64,000 nt of DNA from an uncultured Acholeplasmatales bacterium. Lineage in GTDB: Bacteria > Bacillota_I > Bacilli_A > Acholeplasmatales > Anaeroplasmataceae. Position numbers and translations under genes: made by a program. Position 1 is the stretch's first letter; the number at the start of each line of letters is the position of its first letter. The stretch is from NCBI GenBank assembly GCA_944324795.1, contig CALUXR010000003.1:39054-103053 (forward strand), written 5' to 3'. The notes beneath the pieces are model-generated. The model was not told the origin of the DNA. It saw only the letters and a program-made list of their open reading frames with translations, and made no database searches. This document shows, piece by piece, positions 47,386 to 56,746 of the stretch.

Positions 47386-49829
47386 GAAAGAAAGCTATTT
47401 TAATATTACTTTTAGTTCCTTTTTTAATTGCTATTATAGCTTTTGCTAGTGCTAGTAGTAAAATTAGAGAAGTAGAACAAGATATAACAAATATTAGTTT
47501 TAATTATAAAGCTAATGAAGCATTTATTTTAAAAGATAAAAGAGTTAAATTAGAAGCTGAAGCAATCTATGATAAGTCTTTACCACTTGCAAGTTCTAAT
47601 AATTTAGTTTGGTTATCAAGTGATTCAACTATTGCGGAAGTCAGACTTCTTGGTAGTGATTATTATTTATATTTTTTAAATGTTGGGGAAGTTACAATTA
47701 CTTGTCAAAATGAAAAAGGAACGGTTTCTAAATCATTTAAAGCTACAATTGTTGGTGATGATGGGGCTATAATTTTAAATTTTGATAAATCAACAAGTGG
47801 TCAAAGTATAACAGGTGATTTTATTGTTGGTTTATATAATTTAGATTATATTAATTTTAATGAATTAAATTTAATTAATGATGTTGAAACTTTTAATATA
47901 GATTTTGTTAATACTAATCCTACTAATTTAACTTTTGATTGTTCTAATAATTTAGAAGTTGATCTTAATAATAAAGAAATTAGAATATTAGCTAGTGGTG
48001 AAAGTTATTTAAAAATTTATGATGAAAATAATTTAAATACTTTAACATCTAATTTAGAATTTGAAGTAATTGATGGCGTTAATGTTTATTCTTATAACGA
48101 TTTATTAATGGCTACTAATTTTTGTGAAGATGCTAAAGATATAGCTTTAAGAGTTAATTTAGAATCATTAAATAATACATATGATAATAATATGAATTTA
48201 AAAAGTGCTGATACTGTTTTATTTGGTAATTATAGTAATGGTAGTTTTAATTTTAATAATGAAGTTTATAGATTTACAACTACTTTTAATCATGATTTTA
48301 TAGATAAATGGAATGAAGTTGCTGAACCTATTTCAACGACAATTACGGCTGGCATTCATTTAAGAAGCAATTTATATGGTAATGGTTTTACTATTAATAT
48401 GCATAATTTATGTTATCCTAGTGATAAACAAGAAATAAGTAGTGGTAATACAACTATTGAAGTGCCATTACTTAGTAGTAATGATTTATTTAGAGGGCCT
48501 TTAATTTATTTATCTATTGGAGCTCCTAAAACTAATTCAACCTTAGGTTTAACTAATTATACGTATGCTATATATGCTTTATATGGTCAAGATAATATTG
48601 GTCTTTATGTTGATGGTGATAATTTAAGTGTTTCTGATGTTCATTTAAAAAATTGTGATTATGGTAATAATTTTTATAATTTAGAATATAGTGGAACAGT
48701 TTTAGAATTAAACGGTAATAATATTAGTGTTAAAGATTCAATAATAGAAAATGGTAGAAATGTTATTAGAAGTTTTAGTTCTAATGTTAATATTGATAAT
48801 TGTTTATTACAAAATGGAATGGAATTTTTAGTTAAAACAGGTTCTAATAAAGGAGTTAGGGTTAATTTAGAAAAAAGAATATATTATGGTAATTCTAATT
48901 CTTTATTAAATAAAGATTATTTAAGTCCATCATCTAATGTTATGAATAAAGATTATAAAGCTGATTCAATACTTACTAATGCAGCTTTATATAATACACC
49001 TGGTGGAGCATTTTTTGGTTTTAGTGAGCCAATATATACTAAAGAAGAAATAATTAGTAATAATGAAATAATTAAAGATGCCTTAAGTAATGAAGAAGAA
49101 TTATATGATTTTAATGGTAACAAAAAATATGATAATTATCTAACCATCACAAACACATTATTTGCAAATTCTGGATTATCCGCAATTATGCTTGACACTT
49201 TATCTAATGGTTCATATTTAGAAAGTAATATAACATCTTTATTTAGTTTATTATTAGGTCAATATATACCGCTATTCCCTAATAAAATGGCATATACATC
49301 TTATCCTACTAATTTAAATTTAAGTGGTGATAATAGATTTTATGATTGGAAAAGTATAGATAACCTAGATTACTCATCTTTATTATTTCAAGATATTGCT
49401 GGCTTAATTTTAGCTCATGGTGGGGTTGGTAGTGTTGAAGTTACTGATGATAATTATTTGCCATTAAGACTTCTAATTAAAAAAGAAGACACTTATCATT
49501 TACAAGATGGTAACATAACTCATGTTAATTTACCAATCATGAAAATGGGTGGAGGTCCTAATTTATCAGATGTAAATATTGATGATAATTTATTAGAAGA
49601 ATTTAGTGTTGATCCTTATATCTATTCTCTTGATTTAAAAACAGAGATGGTAGATGATTTTATGACTAATAATGAAGCTAAAAGAGAAACTATGTTAATC
49701 GCGATGACGCGTGCTTCAAGTAATGTTTTAGGTTTTGAACCATATAATTTTTATGCCTTAAAGCCTGAAGAGCATTATTGGTATAAAGAAACACCAAATG
49801 TATCTACTTTGAGGGATAGATATGTATAG
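47382..49829 (+). CDS. Large exported protein with Big_2-like domain and beta-helix character
   Basis: An 815-residue protein with a standard signal peptide (KKAILILLLVPFLIAIIAFASAS). Residues about 35-125 form a bacterial-Ig (Big_2-like) domain (VWLSSDSTIAEVRLLG, then VGEVTITCQNEKGTVS). The middle region (350-520) has regularly spaced short strands such as YVDGDNLSVSDVHLKNCDYG and NGNNISVKDSIIENGRNV, the texture of a right-handed parallel beta-helix. No C-terminal anchor or LPXTG. Overlaps its neighbours at both ends by 4 or 8 bases. Probably secreted; substrate or ligand unknown. Confidence 0.65.
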   Translation: MRKKAILILLLVPFLIAIIAFASASSKIREVEQDITNISFNYKANEAFILKDKRVKLEAEAIYDKSLPLASSNNLVWLSSDSTIAEVRLLGSDYYLYFLNVGEVTITCQNEKGTVSKSFKATIVGDDGAIILNFDKSTSGQSITGDFIVGLYNLDYINFNELNLINDVETFNIDFVNTNPTNLTFDCSNNLEVDLNNKEIRILASGESYLKIYDENNLNTLTSNLEFEVIDGVNVYSYNDLLMATNFCEDAKDIALRVNLESLNNTYDNNMNLKSADTVLFGNYSNGSFNFNNEVYRFTTTFNHDFIDKWNEVAEPISTTITAGIHLRSNLYGNGFTINMHNLCYPSDKQEISSGNTTIEVPLLSSNDLFRGPLIYLSIGAPKTNSTLGLTNYTYAIYALYGQDNIGLYVDGDNLSVSDVHLKNCDYGNNFYNLEYSGTVLELNGNNISVKDSIIENGRNVIRSFSSNVNIDNCLLQNGMEFLVKTGSNKGVRVNLEKRIYYGNSNSLLNKDYLSPSSNVMNKDYKADSILTNAALYNTPGGAFFGFSEPIYTKEEIISNNEIIKDALSNEEELYDFNGNKKYDNYLTITNTLFANSGLSAIMLDTLSNGSYLESNITSLFSLLLGQYIPLFPNKMAYTSYPTNLNLSGDNRFYDWKSIDNLDYSSLLFQDIAGLILAHGGVGSVEVTDDNYLPLRLLIKKEDTYHLQDGNITHVNLPIMKMGGGPNLSDVNIDDNLLEEFSVDPYIYSLDLKTEMVDDFMTNNEAKRETMLIAMTRASSNVLGFEPYNFYALKPEEHYWYKETPNVSTLRDRYV

Positions 49830-50493
49830 TATTAGGATTGTATTTATTTTAATTATTATATTTATACCAATATTTATATATCTTTTAGCTCCTAAAGAAA
49901 AATTACTTAAAATTATATTATATATAATAGTTATATATTTATTAATTTATAAAATAGGTGAGTATTATTATCATTTAATAATTGAAAAAAACAATCAATA
50001 TCCAGTTGAATTTTCAGCTGTTTCATATTTCTTACTCTCAATAGGAGTACTTGCAAGATGGAAAGGATTAAGAGAATTTGCAAGTTTCCTAGCTACATTA
50101 AGTGGTTTATTTTACGCAATTGCTAATATTGTAGCCCCTGAATCATTCCTACATAACACAAGATATTATTTAGAAATGGCTAGACTTAATCATACATTAT
50201 TATTTATAGCTGGATTAATTACTAATACAATTTATTGTAATAGAGGTTATAAATACCCCTATATCATAGGCATAATACTTGTAATAATACATGCTTTTAT
50301 AGCTAAATATATATTTAGTTATTCTGATACATCTTATGTAATATATGAAGTTGTTTTAGCAACATTTTTAAAAGATATAAATCTAGACTATTTATTTATT
50401 AAAATAGTATATTATCCTTTAATTATTATTGTTTATTTATTATTAGTTAAATTATTTATTAATATGAACAAGGAATATTATTATATTAGTTAA
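49822..50493 (+). CDS. Polytopic membrane protein, YwaF/TMEM164-like
   Basis: A 223-residue membrane protein with seven probable helices. The region around QYPVEFSAVSYFLLSIGVLA and LNHTLLFIAGL resembles the YwaF / TMEM164 group of integral membrane proteins; this is a by-eye match. Last gene of the operon, overlapping the preceding gene by 8 bases and followed by a terminator. No specific role can be inferred. Confidence 0.6.
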   Translation: MYSIRIVFILIIIFIPIFIYLLAPKEKLLKIILYIIVIYLLIYKIGEYYYHLIIEKNNQYPVEFSAVSYFLLSIGVLARWKGLREFASFLATLSGLFYAIANIVAPESFLHNTRYYLEMARLNHTLLFIAGLITNTIYCNRGYKYPYIIGIILVIIHAFIAKYIFSYSDTSYVIYEVVLATFLKDINLDYLFIKIVYYPLIIIVYLLLVKLFINMNKEYYYIS

Positions 50494-50496
50494 TTT

Positions 50497-50522
50497 ACAG
50501 GGCTTTAGATAGCTCTGTTTTT
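50497..50522 (+). terminator. Terminator closing the surface operon
   Basis: ACAGGGCT 50497-50504 pairs with AGCTCTGT 50511-50518 (one G-U) and is followed by T-rich sequence. First terminator-like structure since the promoter at 36647, consistent with a single 13.8-kb transcription unit. Confidence 0.8.
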
Positions 50523-50554
50523 GTTTCTCCTAAAAGGTGTAATTGAGGTGAAAT

Positions 50555-51831
50555 ATGATTAGAAAATATTTAGATTATATGTTAAATTGGGATGCTAATA
50601 AGACTAGAAAATCATTAATTATTTATGGGGCTAGACAAGTTGGGAAAACATATCTTGTTTTGGAATTGTTTGCTAAAAAATATTATAAGGATAGATATTT
50701 AAGAATAGATTGTTCAAATGACTATAATTTTGTTAATTATATTTCTAATCATGACAGTTTAGAAAGCTTACTTGAATATCTTGAATTAAGATATAAGTTT
50801 AAACCAAGTGATAAAAATTTACTAATATTTGATGAAGTGGAGGAGTGTTTAGCTATTATTAAAATGCTTAAACATTTTTGTGAAAATAGAAGAGATATAA
50901 AAGTTATAGCTACAGGATCTTTATTAAGAATTAAACTTAATAGAAATAGTAATAAGAACTTTTTATATCCTGTTGGTAAAGTTAATACTTTAATGCTGTT
51001 TCCTTTAGATTTTGAAGAATTTTTAATGAATTATGATAATGATATTTATAATTATGTTAAAGATAAATATAAAAATAGAGAAGTAATAAATAAGGAAATA
51101 CATGAAGAAATTTTAAAAATATTAGATATATATTTATTTTTAGGTGGTATGCCTGAAGTTGTTGATACATATTTAGAAAATAAAGAAAACAAATTAAAGG
51201 CTTTTAGCAAATCAATTAAAGTTATTAATGAAATTTATGGTAATTATTTAGCAGATATGGAATTATATCAGACTAGTAAAGAGTCTATAATAAGATCAAG
51301 GGTATTATTCGATAATATTTTTAGTCAACTAAATAAAGAAAATAAAAACTTTAAAATTTCTCAAGTTATTCAAAATGCCAAAAACAGAGATATTATTAAT
51401 CCAATATCTTGGTTATTAACAAGTATGGTTATATATAAAGCTAATTCTTTAAAAGAAATAGTTAGACCACCATTAATATCAAGTGAAGAGGGAATGTATC
51501 GTCTTTATTTAGCAGATATGGGAATTTTTACATATCAAAGTAAATTAAGTGCTCGTTCTTTTTTATTAGATAGTAATATATTATCTGGTGTTTATTATGA
51601 AAATTATGTAGCTTCGGAATTAAAAAACAGAGGAATAGATTTATTTTATTGGAAGGAAAAAATGATTATGAATTAGAATTCATATTAAATATTAATAACA
51701 GAACTATACCCTTAGATGTAAAAAAAGGTAAAGGTAGACTAAATAGTATTTTAAATTTTAGACTACATAACCCTGCTGATGTAGCAATAAAAATATCAAA
51801 AAATAATTATGGATATGACGAAACAAATAAA
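50555..51831 (+). pseudogene. DUF4143-type ATPase, frameshifted and fused to the next copy
   Basis: The first frame (50555-51676, 373 residues) has Walker A IIYGARQVGKTYLV, Walker B LLIFDEVEECLA, TGSLLRI and most of DUF4143. It breaks at an A6 run (51657-51662): one more A would join DLFYWKEK to the nuclease-like end NDYELEFILNINNRTIPLDV in the next frame. Near 51832 the sequence stops matching the normal C-terminal end and instead reads LPLIIYGAGQIDKTTSIREF, a degenerate N-terminal P-loop of another DUF4143 protein. GAGGTG precedes the start. Confidence 0.75.
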
Positions 51832-53077
51832 TTACCACTTATTATTTATGGAGCTGGGCAAATTGACAAAACAACCTCAATTAGAGAATTTGCTAAAAAA
51901 ATTATAAAAGCGTCATTGAGATAAATTTCATTTCTAACCCTGAATGTATTAATTTTTTTCTACTTTTAACGTTGATGATATTATTAATAAAATATCATTT
52001 TATAATTCTACATTTAAATTTATACCAGAATAAACATTATTATTTTTGATGAAATCCAAGCTTTCATGGATGTGACAACTTCTTTAAAATTTTTTGCCTT
52101 AGATAAAAGATTTGATGTAATTTGTAACGGAAGTGTACTTGGTATCAATAATTTACATATTTCTTCAGTGTCAGTTGGTTATAAGACGGAATATATTATG
52201 TATAGTTTAGATTTTGAAGAATATTTGTGGGCCTTAGGTTATACTACTAGCATGATAGATTTGTTAAAGAAACATTTGTTTGAGCTAGTTTCTTTAGATA
52301 AAGGGATCTTAGATGTTTTATTTAAAAATTATGATGATTATATGGCTGTTGGGGGAATACCTAAAATAGTTGATAATTACATGAAAACTAAATTATTTGA
52401 TGAAGCCTATTTATTACAAAAAGAATTAAGGAAAGATTATTTAGATGATATAAAACAATATGTAGATGGCTTAGATAAAGCAAAAGTAGCTAAAATATAT
52501 GAAATGGTACCTTTACAGTTAGCTAAAGATAATCATAAGTTTCAATTTTCTAAAATGGGGAAGGTGCTAGATTTAGTTCTTATTTTGATTGTTTAATTGG
52601 TTAAAAGATGCTGGAATAATTAATATTTTATATAATCTAAACAAATTAGAAAAGCAAGATAATAATTTTAGGGTTTATTTTAGTGATATGGGTTTATTTA
52701 TGGCTTTTTTAGATAAAAATAGTGAAAATATATTAAGAACAAATAGAAATTTTAATATCTATAAAGGGGCATTATATGAGAGTGCTATATTAGAGTCGTT
52801 ATTAAAATCTGGATTTGAAAATATATTTTTTTATCGTTCTTTAGATTCTACTATAGAATTAGATTTTATCTTAGAATATTTTAATAAAATTATACCTATT
52901 GAGGTTAAAACTAAGTCAGGTAGAACAAAATCTCTAAATAAAGTATTAGAAGAAAACAAAGAAATTAAATTAGCTATTAAATTAGGAAGAACTAATATTG
53001 GTTATAATGATAGGATATTAACTATTCCTTATCCTTTAGGTTTTTTAATTAAGGAATATTTAGAGGATATATTATAG
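51832..53077 (+). pseudogene. Second DUF4143-type ATPase, heavily decayed
   Basis: Recognisable in pieces in several frames: degenerate P-loop (51832-51900), INFISNPECINFF, then FFDEIQAFMDVTTSLKFFA, CNGSVLGINN, VGYKTEYIMYSLDFEEYLW, and from 52589 the C-terminal part WLKDAGIINILYN through the nuclease-like TIELDFILEYFNK and IPIEVKTKSG. At least four single-base losses or gains break it, mostly in A or T runs (for example near 52562 and 52592), and TAA stops interrupt it near 51922 and 52031. The two long open pieces run 52066-52596 and 52589-53077. Clearly a pseudogene. Confidence 0.8.
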
Positions 53078-53295
53078 GTTTTATACTAAATGGGGCATTT
53101 TGGAGACTGCTGAGAAAGTAATGACAAAATAATAATTGTGTGTTCATAATTCTCCTTTTTTGGTTCTGTTGTTATAAATTGGTATCAGAGAATTCAACAT
53201 CATTATCTGTTAGAGTAAATTTAAAAATTTATTTAATAATTCTAGTTTTATTACTATTTGAATTTTGTTGAGTTTATCTACTATCGATTTAGATT

Positions 53296-53420
53296 CTTTG
53301 ATAACGAGTTGGAAAAATGTGTAAAACAACGCTATTAAAATCCGGAAAAATGTGATTTAATTGCTTGAATTACCAGGAAAAATGTGATAACTATTTAATA
53401 AATGAAGGTGGAAAAATGAT
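53296..53420 (+). repeat. GGAAAAATGTG iterons with about 33-bp period
   Basis: GGAAAAATGTG occurs at 53311-53321, 53344-53354 and 53376-53386, and a variant, GGAAAAATGAT, at 53410-53420 contains the start codon of the next gene. Spacing is 33, 32 and 34 bases, about three helical turns. TTTGATAACGAG at 53298 resembles the iteron core upstream of the intact DUF4143 gene at 35262. Likely binding sites for a regulator common to these genes. The stretch 53078-53295 before it shows no gene or clear structure. Confidence 0.6.
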
Positions 53421-54769
53421 TTTAAAAAGAAAAATAGATAAAATGTTAATTAATTGGAAAAATAATCCGAACAAATATCCTTTGATAATTAGAGGAGCTA
53501 GACAAATAGGTAAAACATATTCTATTTCTGAATTTGGACATAATAATTACAAAAACTATATAGAAATTAATTTTATAATAAATCCTGAATACAAAAATAT
53601 ATTTAGTGATGGTTATAGCCCTAAAGATGTTATTAAAAATATTACTTTAATTAATTCTAGTTTAGAGTTTGTACCATATAAAACTTTAATTTTTTTTTGA
53701 TGAAATTCAAGAATGCCCTAATGCGGCTACTTGTCTTAAATTCTTTAAATTGGATGGTAGATATGACGTTATTTGTTCTGGAAGTATGATGGGTTTAAAT
53801 TATAAAGAAATTGATTCAGTTAGTGTTGGCTATAAAACTGAATACACGATGTACTCGTTAGATTTTGAAGAATTTTTATGGGCAAAAGGATATAGCGAAG
53901 AAACGATTGAAAATTTATATTATAAAATGAAAAATGTCATTCCACTATCTAACGTTGAAATGAATGTTTTTTTAAATATATTTCACGAATATATGGTTTT
54001 AGGAGGTATGCCTAAAGTAGTTGAAATGTTTATCACTAACAAAAACTATAGTGGGATTTTAGAATTGCAAAAACAAATTTTAAAGGCTTATGAAGAAGAT
54101 ATTAGAAAATACGCAAATGGTTTAGCTCAAGCAAAAATATTAAACACTTTTAGAAATATTAAAATTTTTTTAGGGAAGGATAACAAAAAATTCCAAATTA
54201 CAAAAATTAATCACGGTTCTCGTAATAGAGAATATATAGGTGTTACTGATTGGCTTTTAGATTCTGGTATTATTAATATTTGTTATTTGATAAAGGATTT
54301 AGAATTGCCTCTAAAAGCCAATTATGATCCTAAAAACTATAAAATTTATTTTATGGATACAGGATTATTAGTTGCTTCTTTAGATGAAGAATCTTCATAT
54401 GATTTAAGAAGTAATAGAAATTTTAATACTTATAAAGGTGGATTGTATGAAAATATGGTAGGAGATATGTTAGTAAAAGCTGACTTTGATCTATTTTTTT
54501 ATAAAAATGAAAAATCAACAATAGAGATGGATTTCATTACTAGAAATAAAAATTACATTATACCTATAGAAGTTAAAGCTAGTAATTCTAGTACCATATC
54601 ATTAAATAAATTAATTGATAAATATGATAATATTAAATATGGTATCAAATTATGTGAAAATAATATTGGGTTTAATAATAAATTTTATACTTTTCCTTAT
54701 TTTTTAACTTTTTTATTAAAAAGATTTTTAAGTGATTTAGAAAAAAATGAAGCAACAACATCATATTGA
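53416..54769 (+). pseudogene. Third DUF4143-type ATPase, one frameshift in a T9 run
   Basis: A full-length gene apart from a single extra T. The first part has Walker A LIIRGARQIGKTYSISEFG and stops at 53698-53700 inside T9 (53690-53698). With eight Ts it would read IFFDEIQEC, the Walker B, and continue through VICSGSMMGLN, LDFEEFLWAKG, LDSGIINICY and the nuclease-like TIEMDFITRNK and IPIEVKASNSS to the TGA at 54767-54769. Start ATG 53416 after AAGGTGG. Could be a recent pseudogene, slip-regulated, or a base-call error. Confidence 0.75.
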
Positions 54770-54793
54770 AAACGTTTTAATGAATGATTTTTA

Positions 54794-54821
54794 TTTACAA
54801 GTAGTTAAAAAAGTTTATAAT
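54794..54821 (+). promoter_or_regulatory. Promoter of the lysine-riboswitch operon
   Basis: TTTACA 54794-54799, 16 bases, TATAAT 54816-54821. Transcription would begin near 54828, just before the riboswitch aptamer. A TTGACA at 54823 has no matching -10. Confidence 0.65.
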
Positions 54822-54840
54822 ATTGACATAAAAATAAAAA

Positions 54841-55002
54841 ATGATAAGAGGAGCAAGACAAATGAGTACTAATTGGAGGAGGCATCCTATGAATTTTAGG
54901 AAAGGTAAGCTTGCCGAACGACTATTTAGGCATAAATAGATCGTGGGGTTGTAGATAATATCTACTTCACTCCTACTAATTTATTTAGTAGAGGCGCTTA
55001 AA
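54841..55002 (+). promoter_or_regulatory. Lysine riboswitch (L box) aptamer
   Basis: Conserved L-box landmarks appear in order: GATAAGAGGAGC at 54843-54854, AGTA at 54865, the GGAAAGG...GCTTGCCGAA core at 54899-54917, GGGGTTG at 54945-54951, the CTACT/AGTAG stem (54973-54977 with 54987-54991) and GAGGCGCTTA closing the helix with TAAG at 54845. Binds lysine; the gene behind it is an amino-acid transporter, so the operon is very probably lysine-repressed lysine uptake. Confidence 0.85.
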
Positions 55003-55030
55003 TGTTTTTAAGTTATATTAAGTCTATTAA

Positions 55031-55056
55031 GCGTCTACAATGTGGACGCATTTTTT
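55031..55056 (+). terminator. Riboswitch-controlled terminator
   Basis: GCGTCTAC 55031-55038 pairs with GTGGACGC 55042-55049 (one G-U), then T6. Its left arm with TTAAGC before it (55027-55038) can instead pair with GTAGAGGCGCTTAA (54988-55001), which contains the 3' side of the aptamer helix: a standard antiterminator alternative, so lysine binding should favour termination. Confidence 0.82.
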
Positions 55057-55088
55057 ATTTTTAAATATAAAATATAGAGGTAGAGAAA

Positions 55089-55964
55089 ATGAAAAAATTA
55101 TTTAAAAGTTTATTTATTACAGGTCTTAGTGCCCTAGCTTTAACGGCTTGTTCTAATTCAAAGGTTACTAATGATCAATTAGTTATTGGTATGGAATGTG
55201 CTTATCAACCATTTAATTGGACTGTTAATAGTGCTAATGATTATACATTACCAATAAGCGGGACAAATCAATTTGTTGATGGTTATGATATTGCGGTTGC
55301 TAAATATTTATCTGAAGAATTAGATAAGGAAGTTGTAATTAAAAAATTAGAATGGGATTCTTTAATTCCTGCTTTAATGAATGATGAAATTAATATGGTT
55401 CTTGCTGGTATGACTGATACAGCTGAAAGAAGAGAATCAATTGATTTTACAAACCCATATTTATCAAGTGATTTAGCATTCTTAATTTCAACCGAAGATA
55501 AAAATGAATATTTTGCTGATAATAGTAAAGATAATCCAGCAACATACGAAGAGTTATTATCTGTATTTAAAGATCGAGTTTTAGTGTGTCAAAAGAGTGT
55601 TGTTGGTGATGATTTTATTGACACTTATTTTAGTAGTGTAGATAGCTCAATTATTCATGCTAGTGCCTTAGATACTTATCCTCTTGCAGCAAATGATGTT
55701 AAATCAGGTAATGCTTTTGCGATGCCTGCGGAATTACCAGTAGTTGAAGCTATGACTAATTTAGGTGGTTTATCAGTGTTATATGTCGATTATTCATTTT
55801 TATCTGCTGAAGATCAAAATGGTATGAAAGTGTCTATTGGTATTAAAAAAGGTAATACTGAATTAAGAGATGAAATTAATAGTGCTTTAGCTAAGTTAAC
55901 TGATGCAAAAAGACAAGAAATGATGGGGGCTGCAGCTACTCGTTCTGCTAGCAGTATAGCATAA
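55089..55964 (+). CDS. Amino-acid (probably lysine) ABC transporter substrate-binding lipoprotein
   Basis: A 291-residue extracellular binding protein. Signal peptide with lipobox LTAC (Cys21), then the SBP_bac_3 fold: LVIGMECAYQPFNW, FVDGYDIAVAKYLSEEL and MVLAGMTDTAERRESIDFTN, the last being the family signature. Its gene lies just after the lysine riboswitch, which makes lysine (or a close basic amino acid) the likely ligand. AGAGGTAGAG precedes the ATG. The stop overlaps the permease start (TAATG). Confidence 0.92.
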   Translation: MKKLFKSLFITGLSALALTACSNSKVTNDQLVIGMECAYQPFNWTVNSANDYTLPISGTNQFVDGYDIAVAKYLSEELDKEVVIKKLEWDSLIPALMNDEINMVLAGMTDTAERRESIDFTNPYLSSDLAFLISTEDKNEYFADNSKDNPATYEELLSVFKDRVLVCQKSVVGDDFIDTYFSSVDSSIIHASALDTYPLAANDVKSGNAFAMPAELPVVEAMTNLGGLSVLYVDYSFLSAEDQNGMKVSIGIKKGNTELRDEINSALAKLTDAKRQEMMGAAATRSASSIA

Positions 55965-56746
55965 TGATTAATTTTGGCCGTTTATTTAAAACTTTATCTG
56001 AAAATTTTGATTTTATTGGTTATGGTATTTTATCAACCATCATTTTAGCAGTATTTGGTACTGTTATTGGACTAATATTAGGTATATTTTTAGCCTATGG
56101 TAAAGGAATTAAAATAAAAGAATTAGATAATCCCGTTATTAAGGTTTTAAAAAATATTCTTAAAGGGCTATGTAATATTTATTCTATTGTTTTGAGAGGA
56201 ACTCCAATGATGGTTCAAGCCTTAATCTTTAAATATGGTTGTCAAGCTATTGGTATTAATTGGAATTTAATTAATTTACCAGGAAGTATTAATAATGTTT
56301 TAAATGGCTGGTTATTTGCCGGTTTAATTGTTATAACTTTAAATACAGCTGCCTATATGGGTGAAATAGTTAGATCTGGTATGAATGGGGTAGATAAAGG
56401 ACAAGAAGAAGGGGCTAGATCTCTTGGCATGTCTGCATCTAGAACTTCTATATCTATTATTTTGCCTCAAGCACTTCGTAATGCTTTACCTACTATAGGC
56501 AATGAATTAATTGTTAATATCAAGGACTCATCAGTATTAAATGTTATAGCGGTTACCGAATTATTCTATCGTATTAATGATATAGCTACTACTAACTATG
56601 CTTTCTTAGAATGTTATTTAATTTTAGCGGTAATTTATTTAATATTAACTTTAATAGCTAGTTTATGTTTAAAATTAGTAGAAAAGAAATTAGATGGTGT
56701 TAAATTTAGTTTAAATCCATTTAGATTTAAAAGGGGTGAATTATAA
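55964..56746 (+). CDS. Amino-acid ABC transporter permease
   Basis: A 260-residue HisM-type membrane subunit with five or so helices. Family motifs are [16 protein letters not shown] and the ATPase-contact EAA loop [20 protein letters not shown], followed by [11 protein letters not shown]. Coupled to the genes on both sides by one-base overlaps. Confidence 0.93.
   Translation: MINFGRLFKTLSENFDFIGYGILSTIILAVFGTVIGLILGIFLAYGKGIKIKELDNPVIKVLKNILKGLCNIYSIVLRGTPMMVQALIFKYGCQAIGINWNLINLPGSINNVLNGWLFAGLIVITLNTAAYMGEIVRSGMNGVDKGQEEGARSLGMSASRTSISIILPQALRNALPTIGNELIVNIKDSSVLNVIAVTELFYRINDIATTNYAFLECYLILAVIYLILTLIASLCLKLVEKKLDGVKFSLNPFRFKRGEL

Noticed and set aside
53311..53420. CRISPR array, because of repeats at about 33-bp spacing
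   Set aside because: The conserved unit is only 11 bp, there are three or four copies, spacing is uneven, and no cas gene is near.
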